Shown: positions 1 through 8,485, numbered from the stretch's first letter. The stretch: 43,390 bases of DNA from Caldovatus sediminis (GCF_014644455.1 NZ_BMKS01000023.1:1-43390); one strand, 5' to 3'. Numbers and translations are program-made. The notes: generated from the letters alone by a model not told the origin.

Positions 1-1
1 C

Positions 2-106
2 TGGCGCCGTCTCGTCCGCGACTACGAGAAGCGCCTCGACGTGTCCGAGGCCATGATCCATGTCGCCATGCGAGCACTTCTGCTCCGCCGCGTCGCCCAT
101 CGGTGA
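2..106 (+). pseudogene. C-terminal end of an IS5-family transposase (cut by window edge)
   Basis: The reading frame open from base 2 gives WRRLVRDYEKRLDVSEAM and continues to RRVAHR before TGA at 104-106. This matches the C-terminus of IS5-type DDE transposases, where a WxRLxRDYE stretch is followed by a short hydrophobic helix and RR. Only about 34 residues lie in the window, so whether the full gene to the left is intact cannot be seen. A terminal inverted-repeat-like end follows within 15 bases, which supports the call. The family is recognised from the motif, not from a search. Confidence 0.75.
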
Positions 107-124
107 TTGTCAAACGGACTCTCA
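107..124 (+). repeat. Right end of IS5-type element with possible TCA target duplication
   Basis: Directly after the transposase stop the sequence TTGTCAAACGGACTC ends at about 121 and is followed by TCA. On the other strand it begins GAGTCCGTTTGACAA. The second IS remnant ends (2427-2436) in GAGCCCGCTTCA on the same strand, so the two ends share GAGYCCGYTT. IS5-group elements commonly duplicate a 3-bp TNA target, and TCA fits. The left end is outside the window, so the duplication cannot be confirmed. Confidence 0.5.
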
Positions 125-538
125 GCAACCCCGCCGCCACATAGCAAACCGCGAATGCCTTGAAAGCGCTGTGGACGGACAGCATGGGAAAAGGGACGCC
201 AGACATGGCATCCGACCCCGAACCCACTATCCACCTCGAAGACACGGAAGCACTGCTCGCAGGGCCGCTGCCTCCGAGGCTTCCTCCAGACCCGCGGCCG
301 GCCGGGAGTCTGCTGCCACAGTTCTCTCCCGACGTGATCGAGCAGGGAGAGCGCTGGCCGGACCAAGACGACGTCCCGATCATCGTCTGCACGGACGGGC
401 TGCGCTTCGACTTCAACGCGCACATCGTGGACACCTCGACGCCGTGTGCGAAGCATCCCGGGCGCAAGCTGGGGCGTCCCGCCGAACTTGGCGAGGATCC
501 TTCCGGCCAACCTACGCCAGACCGTCATTTAGGTAACC

Positions 539-766
539 GTGGACGACACCGAGGCGCGGCGCGCGCTCGTGACCGCCGTTTCGACCGCCGTGGCGTGGGC
601 CTTCGACGTCGGCAGGATGAGGATGGGCATTATCGAGGTCGGCAATTTCGCGACACCGTTCCTCGATTCTCGCTCCGGCCGCCGGCCCGAGTTGGCGCTG
701 ATCTCGTCGCGCCCCGCCCACGTAGCCGACCGCGCCATGCTCCCGCGGGCGGAGGAGGCCGCATGA
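539..766 (+). CDS. Small hypothetical protein, phage- or island-like
   Basis: This is a 75-residue protein with a GTG start, MDDTEARRALVTAVSTAV. It is not recognised. Its last bases overlap the next ORF as ATGA at 763-766, which suggests translational coupling and argues that both are real. A longer frame open from 160 runs across this stretch, but its middle part is arginine-rich and looks like the shadow of this gene. It sits between an IS end and a primase-like pseudogene, so it is probably left over from a mobile element. The 125-538 stretch before it has open frames but no gene I can support. Confidence 0.35.
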   Translation: MDDTEARRALVTAVSTAVAWAFDVGRMRMGIIEVGNFATPFLDSRSGRRPELALISSRPAHVADRAMLPRAEEAA

Positions 767-1095
767 GGGGCGGCTTCGACTTCGCCGACATCCTCCGCGA
801 CAACGAGCACGCACCCCAGGTCGGCGTCGCGCAGGAACCGTGGCGGGATCTCGCCGGTGCACTCGCTGCGGACCTCGCTGCCAAAAAGCAGGAACGGCAG
901 AACCGCACCGAAGTGCTCGATGCGGCCATTGAGGGCAAGGACACGGGCCCGGACAGTCCGCCCGGCCAGAACGCGCAGCCTGTCCTGGCCGTGTCCCCGG
1001 ACAGCGTGTCCGCCGGCCTCGCTGTCGCGGTCCTGCGCTCACGCACGTCGATAACCAAGATCTACCAGGCGACCGGTGACGGGGACATCGTGTAG
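763..1095 (+). CDS. Small hypothetical protein coupled to the preceding ORF
   Basis: This is a 110-residue protein starting MRGGFDFADILRDNEHAP and ending ATGDGDIV. The ATG at 763 overlaps the TGA of the previous ORF. The sequence is hydrophilic, with a basic helix-like segment (LAAKKQERQNRTEVL, about residues 39-53) and no recognisable catalytic motif. It lies 12 bases before the primase-like pseudogene on the same strand, as in replication modules of phages and integrative elements. No function is assigned. Confidence 0.35.
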   Translation: MRGGFDFADILRDNEHAPQVGVAQEPWRDLAGALAADLAAKKQERQNRTEVLDAAIEGKDTGPDSPPGQNAQPVLAVSPDSVSAGLAVAVLRSRTSITKIYQATGDGDIV

Positions 1096-1107
1096 GCGGG
1101 CGAGGCC

Positions 1108-2092
1108 GTGCGCTGCGGTCTCGACCCGTCCCGCCCGCTCGGCGCGCAGCTCCGCGACCTGCTCGAAGGGCTCGCCTCGACCGAGGCGCTTGTCCTGGGA
1201 CGGATGCTCGGACGCGCGGTTGGCGCCGACACAGCCGATGTCGTCACGGATGCGCGCTTGAGAGCGATGCCGACGCAGGCGGACGCCTCTGTGTCCCGTG
1301 AGGGCCGCCCCGTCATTTCGTGCAGCAAGTGGTTCCTCGGCCACGCCGCCGGCCAGCCCGCGGTCCTCGGGCTCGACCGCGACGCGAGGGGCATGCTCGC
1401 GCCGGTGCGCGAGCACCTGGAGCGCGGTGGTGGCCTGCTCGCAGTCCTGGAGCGCGTCCGCCTCGCCCTCGCGCAGGCCGCGGTGGTCATCCGCCCCAGC
1501 GTCAGCACCGGGATCCGCAACGCCGCGAGCGAGCGGGCGACGCCGGGCGGCGGCCTGCACGTCTTCGTCCCGATCCAGAACGGCGGCGACGCCGCGGTGT
1601 TCGTGGACCGGCTGCACAAGCGGCGCGTGCTGGCGGGCTTCGGCTTTGCCTTCGTCCGCCAAGAGCGGCGCGGTCCAGATTGCTCGGCCGTGGACACCGC
1701 CGCCGGCGGCCGGAGCGGGTGGATCTGGTACGAGGCGCCCGCGCCTGCACCGTCCGCGAGGGCGGCGCCCTGGACACGCGCGCGGCGCTGCCGCCGCTGA
1801 CCGAGGTCGAGGAGCGGCAGCTGGCGCTGGCCGAGGCGACGCTGCGCGGCGATGCGGGGCTCGACGCGAGAATGCAGCGCGACCAGTGGGAGGCGGAGCG
1901 CGCCGCGGAGCTGGTCGCGCGCGGCACGGACCCGGCCGAGGCACGGTGCCGCGCCGCCGCCGTCGCGGAAGACGGCGAAGTGCTGGACGGGCCGCACCCG
2001 CTGCACCTGGACGACAGCCGCATGGTGGAGGTCGGGGAGGTGCTGCAACGCCCGGCCGATTTCCACGGCAAGACCTGTGCGGACCTGCTTCT
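1108..2092 (+). pseudogene. Phage/plasmid primase-like protein, frameshifted and 3'-truncated
   Basis: From 1108 one frame encodes a stretch typical of the N-terminal part of alphaproteobacterial phage or island primase-like proteins: the segment GGLHVFVPIQNGGDAAVFVD (about 1549-1608), then LHKRRVLAGFGFAFV. Near 1700-1720 the homology moves to another frame, giving PERVDLVRGA, then LDTRAALPPLTEVEER, a helical charged segment, and HGKTCADLL near 2085. This order (xxHVYVPV, LHxRxWLAGxG, SPERLDF, DTRAALPPLT, GETLADP) is how I remember the intact family. At about 2093 the homology stops where an IS5-type transposase fragment begins. One frameshift plus loss of the 3' half makes it a dead gene. 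Confidence 0.6.
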
Positions 2093-2094
2093 CG

Positions 2095-2427
2095 TCCGCT
2101 GGCCTGCACGACAGCCATGGCGGGATCGCGCGGCTGCGAACCTCGCGGCGCCCGTGGCCCTTCTTCGCGTCGTGCTATGCAGATCGCGTCAATGCCGGGC
2201 CGCGCGTCGCAGGCGCCACGCAGGTCCGCGTCGAACTCGTCGGGCCGAAGCCTGGCCAGTCCGGGTTCGCCGTGCAGTCCCGCCGCTGGGTCATCGAGCG
2301 CGCCTTCCCCTGGACCGGGCGCTGCCGCCGCCTCGCCCGCGACCACGAGGCCACGCCGAGTTCGGCCATCGCCTTCTTCGTCCTCGCCGCTACTGTCCTC
2401 CTAAGGCGATTGGCGAAGCCGTTATGA
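2095..2427 (+). pseudogene. 3' fragment of an IS5-family transposase
   Basis: The frame encodes LHDSHGGIARLRTSRRPW, then SCYADRVNAGPRV and GFAVQSRRWVIERAFPW, then CRRLARDHEA, ending LLRRLAKPL at TGA 2425-2427. These are hallmark IS5-group blocks: the (Y)AD..Y.G strand around the second catalytic Asp and the RRWVxERxFxW..RxRRLxxDxE block around the catalytic Glu. No start codon or N-terminal DDE half is present. The fragment begins abruptly inside the primase-like pseudogene. It differs in sequence from the transposase end at 2-106, so this is a second element rather than a copy. Confidence 0.8.
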
Positions 2428-2439
2428 AGCGGGCTCTGA
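2428..2439 (+). repeat. Terminal end of the IS5-type remnant
   Basis: AGCGGGCTC (2428-2436) follows the transposase stop and is followed by TGA, a possible TNA-type target duplication. It resembles the end at 107-121. The matching left end has been lost with the 5' part of the element, so it cannot be paired within the window. Confidence 0.4.
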
Positions 2440-2612
2440 GGCTGTCCAACCCCTTTCTCAGGCTGCCCGACCCCGAGGCGATGAACGCATCGGCCATGCC
2501 CACGATCCTGCCGCGGCGAGCGCGGGTGCGCCGCCGCAAGCGGCGGGGGTACGGCCTTGCCGAGGATCTCCGGGCAAGCCGGTCGCGTCAGGGGCCCGCT
2601 CTTCCGATGCGT

Positions 2613-3038
2613 TCAGCCGATCCGCCGGCCGTGCTCGTCCACGACCTTCTCGCCGTCCTCCTTGGCGAAGGCGCCGCGCTGCGGCCCGGGGAGGATGTCG
2701 AGCACCGTCTCGGAGGGGCGGCAGAGCCGCACGCCGAGGGGCGTGACGACGATCGGCCGGTTGATGAGGATCGGATGCGCCATCATGGCGTCGAGGAGCT
2801 GGTCGTCGGTGAGCGACGGGTCGTCGAGGCCCAGCTCGTCGTAGGGCGTGCCCTTCCGCCGCAGCACCGCCCGCACCGGGACGCCCATGCGGCGGATCAG
2901 CTCGGCGAGTTCCTCGCGCGTCGGCGGGGTCTTCAGGTACTCGACGATGCGCGGCTCGACGCCGCTGTTGCGGATCAGCCCGAGGACGTTGCGGGACGTG
3001 CCGCAGGCCGGGTTGTGGTAGATCGTCACCTCGGCCAA
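2613..3038 (-). CDS. arsC: ArsC-family (thioredoxin-fold) arsenate reductase-like protein
   Basis: This is a 141-residue protein of the glutaredoxin-dependent ArsC/Spx superfamily. The active-site Cys is at about residue 12 in HNPACGTSRNVL, the same position as in plasmid R773 ArsC, and the body (TPPTREELAEL, LLDAMMAHPILINRPIVV) matches the family in order and length. The start is a TTG at 3038 with a strong AAAGGAGG five bases upstream; no in-frame ATG is nearby. In the R773 enzyme a trio of arginines helps bind arsenate, and RPIV carries one of them. It lies 32 bases after mobA in the same direction. No arsR, arsB or acr3 is present, so an arsenic role is not certain. Confidence 0.88.
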   Translation of the reverse strand: MAEVTIYHNPACGTSRNVLGLIRNSGVEPRIVEYLKTPPTREELAELIRRMGVPVRAVLRRKGTPYDELGLDDPSLTDDQLLDAMMAHPILINRPIVVTPLGVRLCRPSETVLDILPGPQRGAFAKEDGEKVVDEHGRRIG

Positions 3039-3070
3039 GGGAGCCTCCTTTCGCCGGTCGCGAGGGCTGT

Positions 3071-3766
3071 CTAGCACCGCTTCGCCGCCGCTTCGAGGGA
3101 CCCGATGCCGGCCCTCGCGTCCCCCGCGGCCGGGGCGGCCCCGTCCCCGCGCGCGGCGCACGACCGGAGCAGCGCCTCGGCCCGTTCGAGCTCCTCCGGC
3201 GTGTTGGCGTTGAAGAAGGGATCGCAGGGCGCGGCCGGCCACTCCGCCTCGGCGCAGCCGTGCCGCGCCGTCCAGCGGTCGATCTTGCGCTCGCCGGCGA
3301 GCAGCGCCGCGCGCAGGTCCCCGCGCAGCGCCACCGGCCACAGCCCGACCGGCGGGTGCGCGAACCCTCCCGAGCGGGCGCAGGCCAGCGGCACGCCGGC
3401 CGCCGCGCGCGCGGCGTGCAGGCGCGCGACGAGGTCGCGCGGGATCAGCGGCGAATCGCCCGGCACCGAGACCACCCAGGCGCAGCCGCCCCGCCGCTCC
3501 GCCGCCCAGTCGAGCGCCGCCAGCACGCCGGCGAGCGGCCCGGCATGGTCCGGCACCCCGTCCGCCACCACGGGCAGGCCGAAGCCCGCGAACCGCGCCG
3601 GGTCGCCGTTCGCGTTGACCACCACCGCGGCCACCTGCGGCGCCAGGCGCTCGATCACATGCGCGAGCATCGGCCGCCCGGCGAGCATCCGCAGCGGCTT
3701 GTCGCCGCCGCCCATCCGCCGCGCCAGCCCGCCGGCCAGCACCACGCCGAGCGTGTCAGCCCGCAT
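3071..3766 (-). CDS. mobA: Molybdenum cofactor guanylyltransferase MobA
   Basis: MobA attaches GMP to molybdopterin to make the guanine dinucleotide form (MGD) used by DMSO-reductase-family enzymes such as formate dehydrogenase. The 231-residue protein opens with the nucleotide-binding signature [18 protein letters not shown] (about residues 8-25), then has [20 protein letters not shown] and [12 protein letters not shown], which carries the metal-binding Asp, and ends with [10 protein letters not shown]. Its start overlaps the 3' end of fdhD by 11 bases, so the two are co-translated. Length is slightly above the usual 190-210 because of an alanine/glycine-rich tail. Confidence 0.93.
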   Translation of the reverse strand: MRADTLGVVLAGGLARRMGGGDKPLRMLAGRPMLAHVIERLAPQVAAVVVNANGDPARFAGFGLPVVADGVPDHAGPLAGVLAALDWAAERRGGCAWVVSVPGDSPLIPRDLVARLHAARAAAGVPLACARSGGFAHPPVGLWPVALRGDLRAALLAGERKIDRWTARHGCAEAEWPAAPCDPFFNANTPEELERAEALLRSCAARGDGAAPAAGDARAGIGSLEAAAKRC

Positions 3767-4667
3767 CGCCCGCCGCCGCTTCCTTGCTGTTCTTGCGCCA
3801 GTGCTTCGCGCTCTCCTCCTCGACGTAGCGGAGATCGGCGTCGAACACGATCCGCTCCTCGCCGGCGAGCGCGACGAAGCGCTTCCCCTTGCACCGCCCC
3901 ACCAGCGTCAGCCCCGCCTGGCGCGCGAGCTCGACCCCCCAGGCGGTGAAGCCGGAGCGCGAGACCAGGATCGGGATGCCCATGCGCACCGTCTTGATCA
4001 CCATCTCCGAGGTCAGGCGCCCGGTGGTGTAGAAGATCTTGTCCCCGGGCGGCTCGCCGTGGCGGAACATCCAGCCGGCGATCTTGTCCACCGCGTTGTG
4101 CCGGCCGACGTCCTCCATGTAGACGAGCGGCCATTCGCGCCAGCACAGCGCGCAGCCGTGGATCGCCCCGGCCTCCAGGTAGAGCGTCGGCAGGGTGTTG
4201 ATCCGGTGCAGCAGCCGGTAGAGCCAGCTCGTGCGGAGCTCCGCGGGCGGAAGCCGCGCGTTCTCGAAGTCCTCCATCAGGTCGCCGAAGGCGGTGCCCT
4301 GGGCGCAGCCGCTGGTGAGCGTCTTCTTGCGCAGCTTCTCCTCGTAGTCCGTGCGCCGCTCGGTCCGCACCACGACCACCTGGAGGTCGTCATCGTACTC
4401 GACCGCCGTCACCCGGTCGTCGCGGCGCAGCATGCCCTGGTTCAGCAGGTAGCCGATGGCGAGGTCCTCCGGCCGGTCGAGGATCGTCATCATGGTGACG
4501 ATCTCCTGGCCGTTGAGGTAGAGCGTGAGCGGCCGTTCCACCGTCACGCTCGTCTCGATGCGCGCCCCGGTGTGGTCCACGCCGGCGACGCGGCGCGTGA
4601 GGCGCGGATCGGCGGGGTCCGGCTGCACGCGGAGCGCCGGGGCGGATGCGGCGGTCGTCTCGTCCAT
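3756..4667 (-). CDS. fdhD: Formate dehydrogenase accessory sulfurtransferase FdhD
   Basis: FdhD passes sulfur from the cysteine desulfurase to the molybdenum-bisMGD cofactor, which is needed for formate dehydrogenase activity. The 303-residue reading contains [36 protein letters not shown] (Cys at residue 121), [25 protein letters not shown] and [20 protein letters not shown], all family blocks. In E. coli FdhD the loop has CxxC; here the second Cys is Gly. The chosen ATG at 4667 lacks a clear Shine-Dalgarno; an in-frame ATG at 4718 (17 residues longer) has GGGGTGAA upstream and may be the true start. No formate dehydrogenase structural genes are in the window. Confidence 0.93.
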   Translation of the reverse strand: MDETTAASAPALRVQPDPADPRLTRRVAGVDHTGARIETSVTVERPLTLYLNGQEIVTMMTILDRPEDLAIGYLLNQGMLRRDDRVTAVEYDDDLQVVVVRTERRTDYEEKLRKKTLTSGCAQGTAFGDLMEDFENARLPPAELRTSWLYRLLHRINTLPTLYLEAGAIHGCALCWREWPLVYMEDVGRHNAVDKIAGWMFRHGEPPGDKIFYTTGRLTSEMVIKTVRMGIPILVSRSGFTAWGVELARQAGLTLVGRCKGKRFVALAGEERIVFDADLRYVEEESAKHWRKNSKEAAAGDAG

Positions 4668-4762
4668 GGCGGAGAGGAGGTGGCGCCGCGCCGCCGCCGG
4701 CGCAACCCGCCGGCGCATGGCGACGTTCACCCCAGGGTGGAACGGGCGAGGAGGGACGGCCG

Positions 4763-5317
4763 ATGCCGATCTACGTGTTCCGCAGCGGGAGCGACGACCT
4801 GCCGCTGCCCGGCGCCGCGCGCATCGCGGCGACCCTGGCACAGCTTGGCCTGTCCCCGGCCGAGGTGCGGGTGGAGCCGGTCGAGACCGGCATGCTGCAC
4901 CTGAGCGGCGAGGTCCCCGATGCCGAAACGCACGAGAAGCTGCTGGTCGCCCTCGCCAGCCTGCCGGGCGTGGCGCGGCTGGACGACCGGTTGACCGAGC
5001 GGCGCGCGGCCTCGCTGCTCGACACGCTCGGCGCCTTCGCGCGGCTCCCGCCCGGCGCGGCGGCGACCGACATGGCGGAGGAGATGCTGCGCGAGGCGGG
5101 CCCGGGCCGACGCCACGCCGACGCCATGCTGGGCCCCGCCGGCTCGGCGCTGCACGTCGTCCGGCCCGGCGAGACGCTCGACGACATCGCCCGCGCGCAT
5201 GACGGCGACGCCACCGGCGCCCTGCGCATCCTGCACGCCAACCAGCCCATGCTGGAGCGCGCGGATGCGCTGCGCCCGGGCATGGTGCTGCGGGTGCCGC
5301 CCCTGCCGCGGGGCTGA
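4763..5317 (+). CDS. BON-LysM domain protein (Kbp/YgaU-like)
   Basis: This is a 184-residue soluble protein with no signal peptide. The N-terminal half resembles a BON domain (VEPVETGMLHLSGEVPDAE, then LVALASLPGVARLDDRL), a fold for membrane or ion association. The C-terminal 50 residues form one LysM domain (HVVRPGETLDDIARAHDG, ILHANQPML, LRPGMVLRVPPLP). This BON plus LysM order is that of E. coli Kbp (YgaU), a cytoplasmic potassium-binding protein, and the length is close (Kbp about 149). The start has GAGGAGGGA eight bases upstream. It diverges from fdhD, sharing the 4668-4762 promoter interval. The function as a K+ sensor is inference. Confidence 0.75.
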   Translation: MPIYVFRSGSDDLPLPGAARIAATLAQLGLSPAEVRVEPVETGMLHLSGEVPDAETHEKLLVALASLPGVARLDDRLTERRAASLLDTLGAFARLPPGAAATDMAEEMLREAGPGRRHADAMLGPAGSALHVVRPGETLDDIARAHDGDATGALRILHANQPMLERADALRPGMVLRVPPLPRG

Positions 5318-5415
5318 GCGAGGGATGCCCAGCGACGCGACCTTCGCCCCTTAAGCCTCCCGCAACGCCCATGGTGGCACGGTGGCCACGCCCGAACCGG
5401 AGCGAGAGAGCCCCC

Positions 5416-5808
5416 ATGTCCATCGAAGCCCAGATCCGACAAGCCATCGGCGCGCACGGCCTGTGGAAGGCCAGGCTGCGGACGGCGATCGAAACCGGCC
5501 GCAGCGATCTCGATCCCGCCGTGGTCGCGCGGGACGACGCCTGCGATTTCGGGCGCTGGCTGTACGGACCGGCTCTGCCCGAGGTGGTCCGCCATTCGCC
5601 GCATTACGCCCGGGTGCGCGCGCTGCACGGGCGCTTCCACCTCTGCGCCTGCGCGACGCTGCAGAAGGCGCTGCGCGGCGACCGGGCCGGGGCGGAGGCC
5701 GACATGGGCCCGAACGGCCCCTTCAGCGCCGCCTCGGCGGAGCTGACGCAGGCGATGATGGCCTGGCTGGGCGAGGCCGGCGCCGCGCCCCTGGCCCGCT
5801 CCGCCTGA
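5416..5808 (+). CDS. Stand-alone CZB (chemoreceptor zinc-binding) domain protein
   Basis: This 130-residue protein consists of little more than a CZB domain. The zinc ligand pattern is visible: H14 in GAHGLWKARL, C44 in DDACDFGRWLYG, and H72 and H76 in RALHGRFHLC, matching the His-Cys-His-His set of the family. CZB domains usually sit at the C-terminus of cytosolic chemoreceptors or diguanylate cyclases and sense zinc; here no signalling partner is attached. An upstream in-frame GTG at 5371 exists, but the ATG at 5416 fits the domain start. It is followed by the convergent ABC permease. Its role may be zinc sensing or signalling in trans. Confidence 0.82.
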   Translation: MSIEAQIRQAIGAHGLWKARLRTAIETGRSDLDPAVVARDDACDFGRWLYGPALPEVVRHSPHYARVRALHGRFHLCACATLQKALRGDRAGAEADMGPNGPFSAASAELTQAMMAWLGEAGAAPLARSA

Positions 5809-5832
5809 CGGCGCGCGACGAAGCGGCGGGTG

Positions 5833-6624
5833 CTACCGCTCCGGCCGCAGCGCGCTCTCGTGCCAGCGGCGCAGCAGCAGGTGCTGCACCAGGCCTAGCA
5901 GGGCGAAGATCGCGATGCCGCAGGCCGAGATCAGCGCCAGCGCCGCGAACATCCGCGGGATGCGGAGCTGGAACGAGGCCTCGAGGATGCGGAAGGCGAG
6001 GCCCGATCCCGCCCCGCCCGCGCCGGCCACGAACTCCGCCACCACCGCGCCGATCAGGGCGAGCCCGCCGGCCACGCGCAGCCCGGCGAGGAAGAACGGC
6101 AGGGCCGAGGGCAGCCGCAGCAGCCACAGCGCCTGCCAGCGCGTCGCCCCGTAGAGCCGGAACAGGTCGGCGAGGTTGCGGTCGGCCGAGTTGAGGCCGA
6201 GGACGGTGTTGGAGAGGATCGGGAAGAAGGCGACGATCCAGGCGCAGATCAGCAGCGCGATCGTCACGCTGTCCACCCAGATCAGGATCAGCGGCGCGAT
6301 GGCGACGATCGGCGTCACCTGCAGCACGACGGCGTAGGGAAAGAGCGCGCGCTCCACCCAGCGCGACTGCGCGAACAGCACGGCGAGCAGCCCGCCGACC
6401 GAGACCGCGGCGACCAGCGCCAGCGCCGCCACCTCGAGCGTCACCAGGAGCGAGGCCGAGAGCAGCGGCCAGTCGGCGGCCAGCGCGCGGGCGATGGCGA
6501 CCGGGCCGGGCAGCACGTAGTCCGGCACGGCGTAGGCCCGCACCAGCCCCTCCCACAGCGCCAGCACGGCCAGGCCGAGCAGCCCCGGCGCCGCCCAGCG
6601 CAGCAGGCCCTCGCCCCCGTTCAT
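5833..6624 (-). CDS. ABC transporter permease (SsuC/TauC/ThiX type)
   Basis: This 263-residue inner-membrane permease of the BPD_transp_1 family has about six hydrophobic segments. The EAA-like cytoplasmic loop that docks the ATPase is seen as LFRLYGATRWQALWLLRLPSA. It is the third gene of a three-gene operon; its ATG at 6624 overlaps the ATPase stop by four bases (ATGA). The family imports sulfonates, nitrate, taurine, riboflavin or thiamine-precursor pyrimidines. The substrate must be judged from the binding protein (7436-8485), which is of NMT1/THI5 type. Confidence 0.9.
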   Translation of the reverse strand: MNGGEGLLRWAAPGLLGLAVLALWEGLVRAYAVPDYVLPGPVAIARALAADWPLLSASLLVTLEVAALALVAAVSVGGLLAVLFAQSRWVERALFPYAVVLQVTPIVAIAPLILIWVDSVTIALLICAWIVAFFPILSNTVLGLNSADRNLADLFRLYGATRWQALWLLRLPSALPFFLAGLRVAGGLALIGAVVAEFVAGAGGAGSGLAFRILEASFQLRIPRMFAALALISACGIAIFALLGLVQHLLLRRWHESALRPER

Positions 6625-7439
6625 GGCGCTGCGGCCGTCGCCGCGGCGAGCGCGTGCGAGGCCTCGCGGCACAGCGCCGCGTAGGCGGCGGAGGTGCGGA
6701 ATTCTGGCTCGCGCGGCGCCGGCGCCCCGTCCTGGCGCAGCTCCGCCGCCACGCGCCCGGGCCGCGCCGCCATCACCGCGATCCGCGTCGAGAGATAGAC
6801 GCTCTCGAACACCGAATGCGTCACGAACACCACGGTGATCCCGCTCTCCGCCCAGAGCGCCAGAAGGTCGTCGTTCAGGCGGTGGCGCGTCAGCTCGTCG
6901 AGCGCGGCGAAGGGCTCGTCCATCAGCAGCAGCGAGGGCCGCGTCACCAGCGCCCGCGCGATGGAGACGCGCATCCGCATGCCCCCCGACAGCTCGCGCG
7001 GCCAGGCCCGCTCGAACCCCGCGAGGCCGACCCGCGCCAGCGCCGCCGCGGCGCGCGCCTCGCCCTCGGCGCGCGGCAGCCCGGCGAGGCGCAGCGGCAG
7101 GCGCACGTTGTCGAGCGCCGTCGCCCAGGGCATCAGCGTGGGGTCCTGGAAGACGAAGCCGATCTCGCGCCGCCGCTCCTCATGCCCCGGCGCCCAGGCG
7201 ACGCGGCCCGCGGACGGCTCGGCGAGCCCGGCGATCAGCCGCAGCAGCGTGGACTTGCCGCAGCCGGAGGGGCCGAGGATCGAGAGGAACTCGCCCGGCG
7301 CGATGTCGAGGTCCACCCCCTCCAGCGCCAGCGTGCCGTTGGCGAAGCGCTTCCCCACGCCGCGCAGCGAGACCAGCGGGGCGGAGGCCGCGGAGGCGCC
7401 CTCGCGCGTCGCGGGCGGGGAGGGCGAGGGCGCCGTCAC
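6621..7439 (-). CDS. ABC transporter ATPase (SsuB/TauB/ThiZ type)
   Basis: This 272-residue nucleotide-binding subunit has all motifs: Walker A GPSGCGKST (about 56-64), Q-loop in VFQDP (98), signature LSGGM (150-154), Walker B LLLMDEPFAALD (170-181) and switch His in VTHS (208). A GTG at 7439 is taken as start because it overlaps the TGA of the substrate-binding gene by four bases; the first 20 residues are a Pro/Ala/Ser-rich tail before the fold starts at PLVSLRGVGK. It powers the permease encoded immediately downstream. Confidence 0.92.
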   Translation of the reverse strand: MTAPSPSPPATREGASAASAPLVSLRGVGKRFANGTLALEGVDLDIAPGEFLSILGPSGCGKSTLLRLIAGLAEPSAGRVAWAPGHEERRREIGFVFQDPTLMPWATALDNVRLPLRLAGLPRAEGEARAAAALARVGLAGFERAWPRELSGGMRMRVSIARALVTRPSLLLMDEPFAALDELTRHRLNDDLLALWAESGITVVFVTHSVFESVYLSTRIAVMAARPGRVAAELRQDGAPAPREPEFRTSAAYAALCREASHALAAATAAAP

Positions 7440-8485
7440 GCCCTGCCGATCCCCTTGTTCACGAAGTCGAGCGAATAGGCCCGCCGCCAGTCGAGGTCCT
7501 GCGGCAGCACGCCCACCGCGGCGACCGCGCGGTAGAAGCGTTCCCAGCGCGCATCCGTCATGGCGCCGATGCCGAGCGTCAGGGCGTCGCCGGAGCGCAC
7601 GATGCCCGCCTCGTTCATCATCCGCGTGCCGTAGGCGATCAGGTCGTCGGTCATCTCCGGGTTGTCGCGCTTGATCAGCGCGTTCGCCCCGCCCGTGTCG
7701 AAGCCGCCGGCGGGGCCCTTGAGGTACTGGTCCCAGCCCTCCAGCGAGGCGTCCACGAAGCGCCGGATCACCTCGCGCCGCTCCTCCATCGTGCGGCGGC
7801 CGATGTGGATGGTGGTGCCGTAGTTCTCGAAGCCGGCGTCGTGGATCAGCAGCGTCACGGGATTCACGCCGGCCTTGCGGATGGAATAGGGCTCGCTGCC
7901 CAGGTAGCCCTGCTGGACGAGCATCCGGTCGGCGAGGAAGGGCTGCAGGTTGAAGGTGTAGGGCCGCACCTGCTCGTCGCGCAGCCCGTACTTGTCGCGG
8001 ATGAAGGGCCACCAGGTCGCCCGCGCCTGGGTGCCGATCAGCAGCGTCCGCCCGCGCAGGCTCTCGAACCCGGTGACGCCGGTGTCCGGGTGCGCGATCA
8101 GCACCTGCATGTCCTTCTGGAAGATGCCGGCGATGCAGAGGAAGGGCAGGCGCTCGCGCACGAAGTAGAGCGCCTCGATGCCGTTGGACATCGCCATGTC
8201 CACCCGGCCGCCGAGCAGGAGCTGCGCCGGGTTGAGCTGCGGCCCGCCCTGGCGGAGCTCCACCTCCAGCCCCCTGGCGCGGTAGAGGCCTGCGGCCTGC
8301 GCCTGGTAGAAGCCGCCGTGCTCGGCCTGGGCGCGCCAGTTGGTGATGAAGCTCACCCGGTCGAGCCGCGGCTGCGCCCGCGCCGGCGGCGCCGCCGGCA
8401 CCAGCAGCGGCGCGCCGGCGCCGAGCAGGCCGAGCGCCGCCCGGCGCGAGACCACGTAACGCATGCGGCGGCCTGTTCCCGTCAT
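7436..8485 (-). CDS. ABC transporter periplasmic binding protein, NMT1/THI5-like
   Basis: This 349-residue protein has a signal peptide: RRAALGLLGAGAPLLVPAA followed by PPARAQ, with a near twin-arginine start (VSRRAALG) that could direct Tat or Sec export. The mature part, FITNWRAQAEHGGFYQAQAA, VDMAMSNGIEAL and GTQARATWW, is typical of the NMT1/THI5 fold. Such proteins bind hydroxymethylpyrimidine-like thiamine precursors, sulfonates, taurine or nitrate. It is first in the operon; ATG 8485 has GAGGGA upstream. The short upstream interval (8486-8549) shows no TPP riboswitch, so thiamine control is not supported and the ligand is open. Confidence 0.88.
   Translation of the reverse strand: MTGTGRRMRYVVSRRAALGLLGAGAPLLVPAAPPARAQPRLDRVSFITNWRAQAEHGGFYQAQAAGLYRARGLEVELRQGGPQLNPAQLLLGGRVDMAMSNGIEALYFVRERLPFLCIAGIFQKDMQVLIAHPDTGVTGFESLRGRTLLIGTQARATWWPFIRDKYGLRDEQVRPYTFNLQPFLADRMLVQQGYLGSEPYSIRKAGVNPVTLLIHDAGFENYGTTIHIGRRTMEERREVIRRFVDASLEGWDQYLKGPAGGFDTGGANALIKRDNPEMTDDLIAYGTRMMNEAGIVRSGDALTLGIGAMTDARWERFYRAVAAVGVLPQDLDWRRAYSLDFVNKGIGRA

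Noticed and set aside
1039-2346. 435-residue minus-strand ORF at the left end
   Set aside because: No recognisable domain and overlap with two recognisable plus-strand pseudogenes (primase-like and IS5 transposase).
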